Part shown: in pieces, positions 10,917 through 18,429 of the stretch
How positions within the stretch are numbered: position 1 is the first letter of the stretch
Layout: each line of letters opens with the position of its first letter
Assembly: GCF_009362735.1 (NCBI RefSeq)
Contig: NZ_WHNP01000017.1
Coordinates: 62,001 to 126,000, forward strand
Source of the DNA: Paraburkholderia franconis
Lineage (GTDB): Bacteria > Pseudomonadota > Gammaproteobacteria > Burkholderiales > Burkholderiaceae
Length of the DNA stretch: 64,000 nt
Direction: 5' to 3'
The notes under the pieces: model-generated
What the model was told of the DNA's origin: nothing
Databases searched by the model: none
The model's input: the letters and a program-made list of their open reading frames with translations, nothing else
Made by a program: the position numbers and the translations under genes

Positions 10917-11489
10917 TCAAACGCCGATACCCATCAGCGCCATTGCGCCCAGCACGACGAACATGATCGCCGCGATGCCGTGCACGAGCTTCGTCGGCAG
11001 CTTGTGGGCGAAGCGGTCGCCGAGCAGGATCGCCGGCACGTTCGCGATCATCATGCCGAGCGTCGTGCCCGCGACGACGCCGAAGAATTCATGGAAGCGC
11101 GCCGCGAGCGCGACGGTCGCGATCTGCGTCTTGTCACCCATTTCGGCGAGAAAGAATGTGACTACGGTCGCGCCGAAAACGCCGAAGTGCGTGCGGCTGG
11201 TGTTCGCTTCCTCGTCCTCCAGCTTGTCGGGCACGAGAATCCACAGGCCCATGCCGATGAACGAGGCGGCCAGCGCCCAGCGCATCACGGTCGGCGTGAC
11301 GAGCGAGCCGAGCCACGCGCCGAGCGCGCCGGCGCCCGCGTGATTGATGAGCGTCGCGGCAAGCACGCCGAGAATGATAGGGAGCGGTTTGCGATAGCGC
11401 GCGGCGAGGACCAGCGAGAGCAGTTGCGTCTTGTCGCCGATTTCAGCGAGCGCGACGGCGCCGGTCGAGATCAGAAAAGCTTGTTCCAC
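10917..11489 (-). CDS. GDT1/TMEM165 (UPF0016) family Mn exporter
   Basis: Inner-membrane protein of 190 residues with about six hydrophobic spans. The two family signature repeats E-x-G-D-K-T are both present: ALAEIGDKTQLLSLVLAARY near residue 15 and FLAEMGDKTQIATVALAARF near residue 115, separated by an acidic loop (DKLEDEEA). Bacterial members export Mn2+. The translational start is GTG at 11489 with GGGGAA upstream. The long leader contains a yybP-ykoY manganese riboswitch, which agrees with the function and implies induction by excess Mn2+. Confidence 0.88.
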   Translation of the reverse strand: MEQAFLISTGAVALAEIGDKTQLLSLVLAARYRKPLPIILGVLAATLINHAGAGALGAWLGSLVTPTVMRWALAASFIGMGLWILVPDKLEDEEANTSRTHFGVFGATVVTFFLAEMGDKTQIATVALAARFHEFFGVVAGTTLGMMIANVPAILLGDRFAHKLPTKLVHGIAAIMFVVLGAMALMGIGV

Positions 11490-11573
11490 GTTTTGATAGA
11501 TTCCCCGGGCCGAGATGTGTGCGAGCGACGATCCACAACGCGCCGGGCCCTGGAGCGGCGGCGGTGGATCATC

Positions 11574-11720
11574 GGTCTCGCCAGGCCAGAGGCTGCGTCT
11601 GCCATGGCCGATATGGCCAAGTCTGTTGACAGACGCCCCCGCGATTCATGCGCGCTGCGCTCGCTGTTCGGTCTGACCGAACCGTTGCGCGGGCATGAAA
11701 CGGGGCGGCTACTCCCCAAT
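11574..11720 (-). promoter_or_regulatory. yybP-ykoY manganese riboswitch
   Basis: The minus-strand leader begins ATTGGGGAGTAGC, the invariant 5' element of this class. It continues through several paired segments and ends with GGCCTGGCGAGACC, the matching 3' element, closing the characteristic junction. After it, GATCCAC and GTGGATC (about 27 nt apart) could form the alternative expression-platform hairpin. A minus-strand -10-like TATACT at 11730-11735 lies just upstream, placing transcription start a few bases before the aptamer. Known members bind Mn2+ and switch on Mn exporters. Confidence 0.85.
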
Positions 11721-11735
11721 GAGCGACGGAGTATA

Positions 11736-12242
11736 GCACGAGGGCCTATACGGCAGAGCCGTGCCTTGCGCAACGTGTGGCGCCTCGTCGCTCGCCTACA
11801 GCAAGTCGTTGCGGCGCGGAGCGGGAATGTCGATTTTTAACGGAATCGTCGTATGCGCCCCACTGGAATGGGGAAGTAACAAAACGCGTGGTACTGTTCC
11901 GTCCCTGCGTTTGGCCGGGCGCGGCGAAAACCCCTTGGAACAGGCTGCTGCCTGACAGGAAATGCAGGAAAACGCTTTCGTCGCGTGCAAGAGACGGATA
12001 CAGATGGATACGTCTTTTCTGGCTGATTTCGGCCAGAATGCTCTGTATCATTTCGGGCGGCGGAGGTAATGACCAGACGAAAGCCCGGTTTTGGCATTCC
12101 GCCCTAAATAATCATCGCTGCGTGCCGTTATTTCGGTGATTCCTTAAAACAATTCTGGAATCGCCTCGGTGTCGCGCCCCTCACGTGCTGTCGACGGCAG
12201 GCGCGCCCACGGCGCCAGCAGCCTTCACGCGCGAACACCGAT
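11736..12242. other. Intergenic region upstream of the aryl-polyene operon
   Basis: About 500 bp between the Mn-exporter promoter and the first APE gene. It is less GC-rich in its right half (AT-rich around 12100-12160). No protein-like frame and no known RNA fold was recognised. It must contain the promoter of the plus-strand operon; no clear -35/-10 pair or operator was singled out. Confidence 0.5.
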
Positions 12243-12956
12243 ATGCCCGATCTGCACTGGACAATTCCGGTTGCTCGCTGGTCTTCGTGGCCTGCCGTCG
12301 CAGCCGTCTCCCCCGACATTGGCTTCATCGAGCCGATGGTGCGGCGTCGTCTGAGTACGCTGTCGCGGGTCGCGCTGAAGGTCGCGCACGATTGCGCCGC
12401 CGACCACCCCAATGTGCGGATCGTTTTCGCCTCGCGCCACGGCGAACTGCGCCGCACGACCGATATCCTGCGCAGCATCAGCGCGGGCGAGCCCGTCTCG
12501 CCAACTTCCTTCAGTCTTTCCGTGCTCAACGCGATGACGGGCGTGTTCGGCATCTCGCGCGGCGACCGCACGGCGGCAAGCGCGCTGTCCGCGGGCGCGG
12601 AGACGCTCGGCTATGCGCTGCTCGAAGCGCATGCCCAATACGCGAGCGACAAGTCGACGTCCGTGCTGCTCGTCTACGCCGACGAGCCCGCCGATCCCGC
12701 GTACGGCACGATCGAAGAGGAAGTGCACGGCGGCGCGCTCGCGATCCTGCTCGACGATTCCGCAGCAACCGGGCGGCTGACCTGCGCACGTACGGCTGCC
12801 GTTGCGACGGACACGCCACACGATGCGTGCGCCTCGGGCACCGTCTTTGCGACGCAGAGCCAGGCCGTGCATCACTGCCTCGACACGCGCACGGCCGCGC
12901 AGTGGCGCGGCGAGCACGCCGCCTGGGCATGGAGTTGGCATGAAGGCGTGGCTTGA
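12243..12956 (+). CDS. apeC: APE chain-length factor (ketosynthase-like)
   Basis: A 237-residue protein of the beta-ketoacyl-synthase N-terminal-like type (PF13723 style). It retains the KS fold region FSLSVLNAMTGVFGISRGDR but has no Cys at the nucleophile position, as expected for a chain-length factor. In characterised aryl-polyene systems ApeC pairs with the ketosynthase ApeO. It is first in the operon and overlaps the acyltransferase gene by 17 bp. There is no strong ribosome-binding site before the ATG, so the start is moderately certain. Confidence 0.82.
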   Translation: MPDLHWTIPVARWSSWPAVAAVSPDIGFIEPMVRRRLSTLSRVALKVAHDCAADHPNVRIVFASRHGELRRTTDILRSISAGEPVSPTSFSLSVLNAMTGVFGISRGDRTAASALSAGAETLGYALLEAHAQYASDKSTSVLLVYADEPADPAYGTIEEEVHGGALAILLDDSAATGRLTCARTAAVATDTPHDACASGTVFATQSQAVHHCLDTRTAAQWRGEHAAWAWSWHEGVA

Positions 12957-13734
12957 CTATCACTGGCGCCTCGTCGCGACGGCGCTTGCATTCACGGCGT
13001 TCGGCGTCTGCGGACTCGGCTTTTCGCTGATCCTGTTTCCGGTCGCGTGGATGTGGCCGCATCGCGCGTCGAGGCAGCGTGCCGTCACCGCGATCATCCA
13101 TGCGTTCTTCCGCGCGCTCGTCGCCGTGCTGCGGCGGGCGGGCGTGATGGAGCTCGATGCGCACGGCGTCGAAGCGCTGCGTCGCGACGGCGAGGGGCCT
13201 GCGATCGTCGTCGCCAATCATCCGACGTGGCTCGACGTGATGGTGCTGCTGTCGCTGACGCCGCATGCGTGCTGCGTCGTGAAGAGCGCGCACTGGGGCA
13301 ATCCGTTTTTCTGGGGCGTCGTGCGCGCGGCCGAGTACGTGAGCAATGCCGATCCCGTCGAGCTCGTCGACGCAGGCGCGTGTCAACTGGCGCGCGGCTA
13401 CACGATGATCATCTTCCCGGAAGGCACGCGCAGCCCGGCGCGCAACCGGATGCATGCTTTTTCGCGCGGTTTCGCGCACATGGCGCTCAAGTCCGGCGCG
13501 CCGATCCTGCCCGTTCTGATGGACTGCGATCCGCCGGCATTCACGAAGGGCATGCGCTGGTACAACGTGCCCGAGCGCGCGTTCCGCATGCGCGTCAACG
13601 TGCTCGAACCCGTGGGCGCGGACGGGCTGGCGGCGCACGACGAACCGCCCGCGCTCGCCGCGCGCGCGGTGACGAGCGCAATCGAAGCACACATCACCCG
13701 GCACCTGTTCGACTATGGATTCTTTAAAGCTTGA
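12940..13734 (+). CDS. apeD: PlsC-type lysophospholipid acyltransferase of the APE locus
   Basis: Membrane-associated 1-acyl-glycerol-3-phosphate acyltransferase family protein, 264 residues. An N-terminal hydrophobic span lies at about 12-37. The catalytic HX4D motif is intact in VANHPTWLDVMVLL, and the substrate motif FPEGTRS follows. GGAG 5 nt upstream of the ATG supports the start, which lies inside the preceding gene. In aryl-polyene clusters this enzyme is thought to help attach the polyene to its lipid anchor; the exact acceptor here is inferred. It overlaps the first acyl-carrier-protein gene. Confidence 0.85.
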   Translation: MKAWLDYHWRLVATALAFTAFGVCGLGFSLILFPVAWMWPHRASRQRAVTAIIHAFFRALVAVLRRAGVMELDAHGVEALRRDGEGPAIVVANHPTWLDVMVLLSLTPHACCVVKSAHWGNPFFWGVVRAAEYVSNADPVELVDAGACQLARGYTMIIFPEGTRSPARNRMHAFSRGFAHMALKSGAPILPVLMDCDPPAFTKGMRWYNVPERAFRMRVNVLEPVGADGLAAHDEPPALAARAVTSAIEAHITRHLFDYGFFKA

Positions 13735-14014
13735 AATCAAACAGCTTCTGATCGAAGCGCTCGATCTGGAAGACCTGACGCCCGCCGACATCGACGACGA
13801 TGCGCCGCTCTTCGATACCGACGGCGTCGGCCTCGATTCGATCGACGCGCTCGAGATCGGCATCGTGCTGCGCAAACACTATCAACTGACGATCGCGGCG
13901 AACGACGAACGCACGCGAGAGCACTTCCGCTCGATCAATACGCTTGCAGCGCTGGTGGCGAGCCAGCGCGAACTGGCGCATGAGTCGGGCGAAACCACAA
14001 AGAAAGGGGAATGA
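13715..14014 (+). CDS. apeE: Acyl carrier protein 1 (APE)
   Basis: A 99-residue acyl carrier protein. The phosphopantetheine Ser is in GLDSIDALEIG. It starts 20 bp inside the acyltransferase gene and overlaps the next carrier protein by 4 bp (ATGA). The C-terminal ~15 residues are an extra hydrophilic tail. Two carrier proteins in tandem are standard in aryl-polyene loci; one probably carries the starter or elongating chain. Which does which cannot be read here. Confidence 0.92.
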   Translation: MDSLKLEIKQLLIEALDLEDLTPADIDDDAPLFDTDGVGLDSIDALEIGIVLRKHYQLTIAANDERTREHFRSINTLAALVASQRELAHESGETTKKGE

Positions 14015-14268
14015 CCGTGACCGACACCGAGATTCTTGAGCGCATCCGCGCGATCTTCAAAGAGAACTTTGCGATCGAGCCCGAACGCGTGACGCCCGAC
14101 GCGCATCTGTTCGAAGAGCTCGATCTGGACAGCATCGATGCCGTCGATCTCGCGATCAAGTTGCAGGAGATGACGGGCCGCCGGATCAAGCCGGAGGAGT
14201 TCAAGTCGGTGCGTACGGTCGGCGACGTGATCGTCGCCGTCGAGTCGCTGCTCGCGGCGCAGGGCTGA
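14011..14268 (+). CDS. apeF: Acyl carrier protein 2 (APE)
   Basis: An 85-residue acyl carrier protein with attachment Ser in LDLDSIDAVDLAI and a typical three-helix acidic composition. Both ends overlap neighbours by 1-4 bp (ATGA upstream, TGATG downstream), showing tight translational coupling. It would be modified by a phosphopantetheinyl transferase encoded elsewhere. Confidence 0.92.
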   Translation: MTVTDTEILERIRAIFKENFAIEPERVTPDAHLFEELDLDSIDAVDLAIKLQEMTGRRIKPEEFKSVRTVGDVIVAVESLLAAQG

Positions 14269-14966
14269 TGCACGCGCAACGTTCGCACGCGTGCGACGCT
14301 TCGGACGAGGCGCACATGAAAGCTTCCGCACAACGGCCGCATGACGACGCACATGCGTCCGCAGTGAATCAGCGCGGCTGGGCAGGGCTCGCGCTCTCGA
14401 TCGTCGCGAAGCTCGCGTATCCCGCCGTCATTTTGTGCGCGTGGTTCTGGGACACGCCGCGCTATGTCGGCTGTCTGCTGTTCGCGCTGCTGTGGTTGCA
14501 GCGCTGCGCGGGCACGGGCGCGTTCGGCGCGTCGCTGCGCAGGCTCACGCGCGTCGACTGGAGCGTCGCGTTCATGCTGAGCATCGCATCGGCTGCCATC
14601 GTGTGGACCAACAGCGAACTGCTGCTGCGCATCTATCCATCACTGGTGAATCTCGGTCTGCTGATCGCGTTCGGCGCGACGCTCGTGCGCGGCCCGACGA
14701 TGATCGAAAAATTCGCGCGCATCGGCACGCCGGATCTCGGCGAGCCCGCGATCCGCTACACGCGCCGCGTGACGCAGATCTGGTGTGTGTTCTTCGTGCT
14801 CAACGGCGCGTTCTCTCTCTACACCGCGCTGTACTGGTCGCGTGAAGCGTGGTCGCTGTATAACGGCGCGATTGCGTATGGACTGATCGGCGTGCTGCTG
14901 GCGGGCGAAATCGCATGGCGCTATCTGATGATCCAGCCGCGCGCACGGCGTTCGGGGGCGGCATGA
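14268..14966 (+). CDS. apeG: COG4648-type membrane protein of the APE locus
   Basis: A 232-residue inner-membrane protein with about five to six hydrophobic spans (IVAKLAYPAVILCAWFW, YVGCLLFALLWL, FMLSIASAAIVW, LVNLGLLIAFGATLV, and two C-terminal ones). The EKFARIGTPDLGEPAIRYTR loop is typical of this family, which is almost always found in aryl-polyene clusters. Its biochemical role is not known. It overlaps the preceding ACP by 1 bp and the ligase by 4 bp. The first 35 residues are hydrophilic, so translation could start at the internal Met (MKASAQ). Confidence 0.85.
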   Translation: MHAQRSHACDASDEAHMKASAQRPHDDAHASAVNQRGWAGLALSIVAKLAYPAVILCAWFWDTPRYVGCLLFALLWLQRCAGTGAFGASLRRLTRVDWSVAFMLSIASAAIVWTNSELLLRIYPSLVNLGLLIAFGATLVRGPTMIEKFARIGTPDLGEPAIRYTRRVTQIWCVFFVLNGAFSLYTALYWSREAWSLYNGAIAYGLIGVLLAGEIAWRYLMIQPRARRSGAA

Positions 14967-16666
14967 TCGCGCTGCACGATCTGCTGTCGTGCGGCCGCGA
15001 CGCTCGCGTGCCCGTCTGCCGCAACACGCGTCGCGACGGCGAGGCCAACCCCACGATCGACTTCGCGTCGTTCCGCGTGCGCGTTGGCGCGATCGCCGCG
15101 CAATTGAGCGGAGCGCATGCGCAACGCTACGCGCTGTGCATCGACGATCCGTTCGACTTTGCGTGCGCGTTGTTCGCGCTCTTCGCATGCGGCAAAGAGC
15201 CCGTGATTCCCGCGAACGCAACGCCCGGCTATCTCGCCGATCTGGCCGACGCCTACGATGCCGTGCTGACGGACGCCGACATCCGCGCGAATGCCGACAC
15301 GCAAGCAGCCGCGCCGGTTGCATCGTTGGCGATCGATCCGAACGCGCCGCTCACGCTTTACACGTCGGGCAGCAGCGGCACGCCGAAGCCGATCCACAAG
15401 ACGCTCGCGCAATTCAACGCCGAAGTGCACACGCTCGAACGCGAGTGGGGTGCCCTCGTCGGCGATGCGACGATGCTCGCGAGCGTGCCGCATCATCACA
15501 TCTACGGTTTGCTGTTTCGCGTGATGTGGCCGCTCGCGGCGGGGCGGGCATTCGATCGCGCGATCTGTAACGAGCCGCAGCATGTGCAATCGCGCATCGA
15601 GCAATGCGGCCCGGCCGTGGTCGTATCGTCGCCGGCGCAACTGTCGCGCTGGCCCGCGTTGCCGGGCTTCGCGGCGCTGACGCCTGTGCCGCGCGCATTT
15701 TTTTCGTCGGGCGGGCCGCTCTCCGCTGAAGCCGCCGCCGAATACACAGCGGCATTCGGCAGCGCGCCGATCGAGATTTACGGCAGCACGGAAACGGGCG
15801 GCATCGCGTGGCGCCGGCAGAACGAGACGGCGGCGTGGCAGCCCGTCAACGGCGTCGAAGTGCGGCGTGGCGAAGACGGCGCGCTCGTCGTGCGCTCGCC
15901 GCATCTCGGCCACGCCGACTGGCATCGCACCGACGACGCCATCGCGTTCGACGACGACGGCCGCTTCCGTCTGCAAGGGCGGCTCGACCGCGTGATCAAG
16001 CTCGACGGCAAGCGCGTGTCGCTGCCCGAAGTCGAAGCGCGTCTCGCGCTGCATCCGTATGTCGCGCAGGCTTGCGTGGTGCCGCTTGCGGGCGCGTCGC
16101 GTGAACGGGTCGGTGCCGTCGTCGCGCTCAGCGATTCGGGCAGCGACGCGCTGCGCAGCGAAGGGCGCGTCGCGCTCGCGAAGACATTGCGCCGCCATCT
16201 CGCCGCGTATTTCGACGTGGTCGTGCTGCCGCGTCACTGGCGCTTTCGCATCGCGTTGCCGTTCGATGCGCGCGGCAAGCTGCCCGTCGCGGCTGTGGCC
16301 GCCGCGTTCGACGCGCGCGCCGAAGGCTTCGAACTATTGTCGGAGGCGCGCAGCGGCGGCGACCTGCACTACGCGCTGCGCGTGCCGCCGACGCTCGTGC
16401 ATTTCGAAGGCCACTTTCCCGGCCTGCCGATTCTGCCCGGCGTCGTGCAGCTCGACTGGGCGATCCGCCTTGCCGCCGAGCATGTGACGGGCGTGCGCGA
16501 CATCGAATCCGTCGATCGCCTGAAGTTCACGGCCCCCGTGATGCCGGGCGCGATGCTCGATCTGAAGCTGTCGCACGATGCGGCGCGGCGGCGCGTGCAG
16601 TTTGCGTTTCGGCTCGACGGACGCGACTGCTCGTCGGGTGTCATCGTGTATCGGGAGCGGGCATGA
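14963..16666 (+). CDS. Fused aryl acyl-ACP ligase and hotdog dehydratase (ApeH-ApeI)
   Basis: A 567-residue bifunctional protein. Residues 1 to about 450 form an adenylate-forming ligase with the phosphate loop LYTSGSSGTPKPIHKT, the YGSTETGGIAWR motif and the hinge/Lys region GRLDRVIKLDGKRVSLPEVE. Residues from about 455 form a FabZ-like hotdog with HFEGHFPGLPILPGVVQLDW. The ligase would load the aromatic starter acid onto a carrier protein. The hotdog corresponds to ApeI, which pairs with ApeP to dehydrate the growing chain. In enteric APE loci these are separate genes. The start is the ATG in the ATGA overlap with the upstream gene; an upstream in-frame start is unnecessary. Confidence 0.88.
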   Translation: MIALHDLLSCGRDARVPVCRNTRRDGEANPTIDFASFRVRVGAIAAQLSGAHAQRYALCIDDPFDFACALFALFACGKEPVIPANATPGYLADLADAYDAVLTDADIRANADTQAAAPVASLAIDPNAPLTLYTSGSSGTPKPIHKTLAQFNAEVHTLEREWGALVGDATMLASVPHHHIYGLLFRVMWPLAAGRAFDRAICNEPQHVQSRIEQCGPAVVVSSPAQLSRWPALPGFAALTPVPRAFFSSGGPLSAEAAAEYTAAFGSAPIEIYGSTETGGIAWRRQNETAAWQPVNGVEVRRGEDGALVVRSPHLGHADWHRTDDAIAFDDDGRFRLQGRLDRVIKLDGKRVSLPEVEARLALHPYVAQACVVPLAGASRERVGAVVALSDSGSDALRSEGRVALAKTLRRHLAAYFDVVVLPRHWRFRIALPFDARGKLPVAAVAAAFDARAEGFELLSEARSGGDLHYALRVPPTLVHFEGHFPGLPILPGVVQLDWAIRLAAEHVTGVRDIESVDRLKFTAPVMPGAMLDLKLSHDAARRRVQFAFRLDGRDCSSGVIVYRERA

Positions 16667-18429
16667 GCGAGGTCGTCTTCGCCGCGTGCATCGTCATTCC
16701 GATCTACAACCATAAGGATGCGATCGTCGGCACGGTCGAGCGTCTTATCGTGCATGGCCTGCCCATTTTCGTCGTCGACGATGGCAGTGACGAGGCGACT
16801 CAAGCCGTGCTCGCGAAGCTGGCGTGCCAGTACCGCCATCAGATGACGCTGCTGCGCCTGCCTGTCAACGGCGGCAAAGGCGCGGCCGTCATGGCGGGAC
16901 TGCGCGCGGCGAAGCGCGCCGGCTACACGCACGCATTGCAGATCGACGCCGACGGCCAGCACGACGCGAACGACGTGCCGCTGTTCATCGCTGCCGCGCG
17001 CGCCGAGCCGGGTGCCGTGATTCTCGGACGCCCTGTCTATGACGAAAGCGTACCGAAGGCGCGTCTCTATGGCCGCTACCTGACGCACGTGTGGGTGTGG
17101 ATCGAGACGCTGTCGTTCGCAATCCGCGATTCCATGTGCGGCTTTCGCCTCTATCCGCTCGATGCCGCGTGCGCGTTGATCGACAGCGTCGATCTGCCGA
17201 CGCGCATGGACTTCGACATCGAGATTCTCGTGCGCCTCTACTGGCGGCGTCTCGCGTTCCGTGCGATTCCGACCCGCGTCACGTATGCGACGGACGGCGT
17301 CTCGCATTTCGACGTGCTGTGGGACAACGTGCGCATCAGCGCGAGCCATACGCGGCTCGTGTGCGGGATGCTGCTGCGTTTGCCGCTGTTGCTCGCGCAC
17401 AAGTTCATGCCGCGCAAATCCGCCGCTGTCGTGAGCGGCGACGACGCGAAGTGGTGGCGCATCGCCGAACGCGGCAGCCGCGTCGGCATGACATTGCTCG
17501 CGCTTAGCTGCAAGCTGTTCGGTATGCGCTTTACCGCGTTGTGGCTGCATCCCATCGTCGCGTATTTTCTGCTGACGGGCCGCGCCGCACGCGACGCATC
17601 GCGCAGCTACTTCGTGCATCTCGCCCATTCGACGCAAGGCGAGCGCACGCCGCGCCCCGGCTGGGGTTCCGCCTACCGGCAGATGCTCGCGTTCGCGCAA
17701 TCGGGACTCGACAAGCTCGCGGCGTGGTCGGGGCGCATCGGCTCGAACGATGTCATCTTCGACGATGCGTCCGCGTTCGAAGCGCTCGTCGCGAGCGGGC
17801 GCGGCGCGCTCGTGATCGGCGCGCATCTGGGCAACCTCGAAATGACGCGCGCGCTCGCGTCGAGCGGCGGGCATGCGAAGGTCACGGCCATCGTCTACAC
17901 CGAGCACGCGAAGCGCTTCAACAGCGTGCTGTCGACTGCGAACAGCGAGTTCGCCAAGCGTCTCGTGCAGGTGAGCGACTTCGGGCCCGAGACGTCGATG
18001 ATGATGCAGGAGCGCATCGATGCGGGCGAACTGCTCGTGATCGTCGGCGACCGCGTGCCGGCGCGCGAATCGGGCCGCACGACCGACGCGCAGTTTCTCG
18101 GCGCGACGGCGCCGTTCGCGCAAGGGCCGTACGTGCTCGCGCATGCGCTCGGCTGCCCGGTGTATCTGTTCTTCTGCCTGAAAGAGCGCGATGAACGAAA
18201 CCGCGAGCGCTATCGCATGTATTTCGAGCCGTTCGCCGAGCGCATCGACCTGCCGCGCCGCGAACGCGCACAGCACATCGCGGCATGGGCGCAGCGCTAT
18301 GCATCGCGCCTCGAACACTATTGCCGCAAGGCGCCTTATCAATGGTTCAACTTCTTCGATTTCTGGGCGCGTCCCCGAAAGGCGATAACGGGTGGCATCC
18401 CGCACGGAGACGCGAATGTCAGAACATGA
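16663..18429 (+). CDS. apeJ: Glycosyltransferase family 2 / LpxL-like acyltransferase fusion
   Basis: A 588-residue two-domain protein. The N-terminal half is GT-A type: CIVIPIYNHKDAIVGTVE, VVDDGSD, QIDADGQHD (DxD-like), with a membrane-proximal segment around residues 225-310. The C-terminal half resembles lipid A lauroyl acyltransferases, with HX4E in GAHLGNLEMTR. The combination fits building or loading of the lipid/sugar anchor of the polyene. The stop overlaps the ammonia-lyase start by 14 bp. Confidence 0.86.
   Translation: MSEVVFAACIVIPIYNHKDAIVGTVERLIVHGLPIFVVDDGSDEATQAVLAKLACQYRHQMTLLRLPVNGGKGAAVMAGLRAAKRAGYTHALQIDADGQHDANDVPLFIAAARAEPGAVILGRPVYDESVPKARLYGRYLTHVWVWIETLSFAIRDSMCGFRLYPLDAACALIDSVDLPTRMDFDIEILVRLYWRRLAFRAIPTRVTYATDGVSHFDVLWDNVRISASHTRLVCGMLLRLPLLLAHKFMPRKSAAVVSGDDAKWWRIAERGSRVGMTLLALSCKLFGMRFTALWLHPIVAYFLLTGRAARDASRSYFVHLAHSTQGERTPRPGWGSAYRQMLAFAQSGLDKLAAWSGRIGSNDVIFDDASAFEALVASGRGALVIGAHLGNLEMTRALASSGGHAKVTAIVYTEHAKRFNSVLSTANSEFAKRLVQVSDFGPETSMMMQERIDAGELLVIVGDRVPARESGRTTDAQFLGATAPFAQGPYVLAHALGCPVYLFFCLKERDERNRERYRMYFEPFAERIDLPRRERAQHIAAWAQRYASRLEHYCRKAPYQWFNFFDFWARPRKAITGGIPHGDANVRT

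Noticed and set aside
11837..12097. 86-residue minus-strand frame upstream of the APE operon
   Set aside because: No ribosome-binding site, no domain, and basic GC-type composition.
16369..18405. 678-residue open frame antisense to the GT2/acyltransferase gene
   Set aside because: No motif, low-complexity basic sequence, and fully covered by a coding gene on the other strand.
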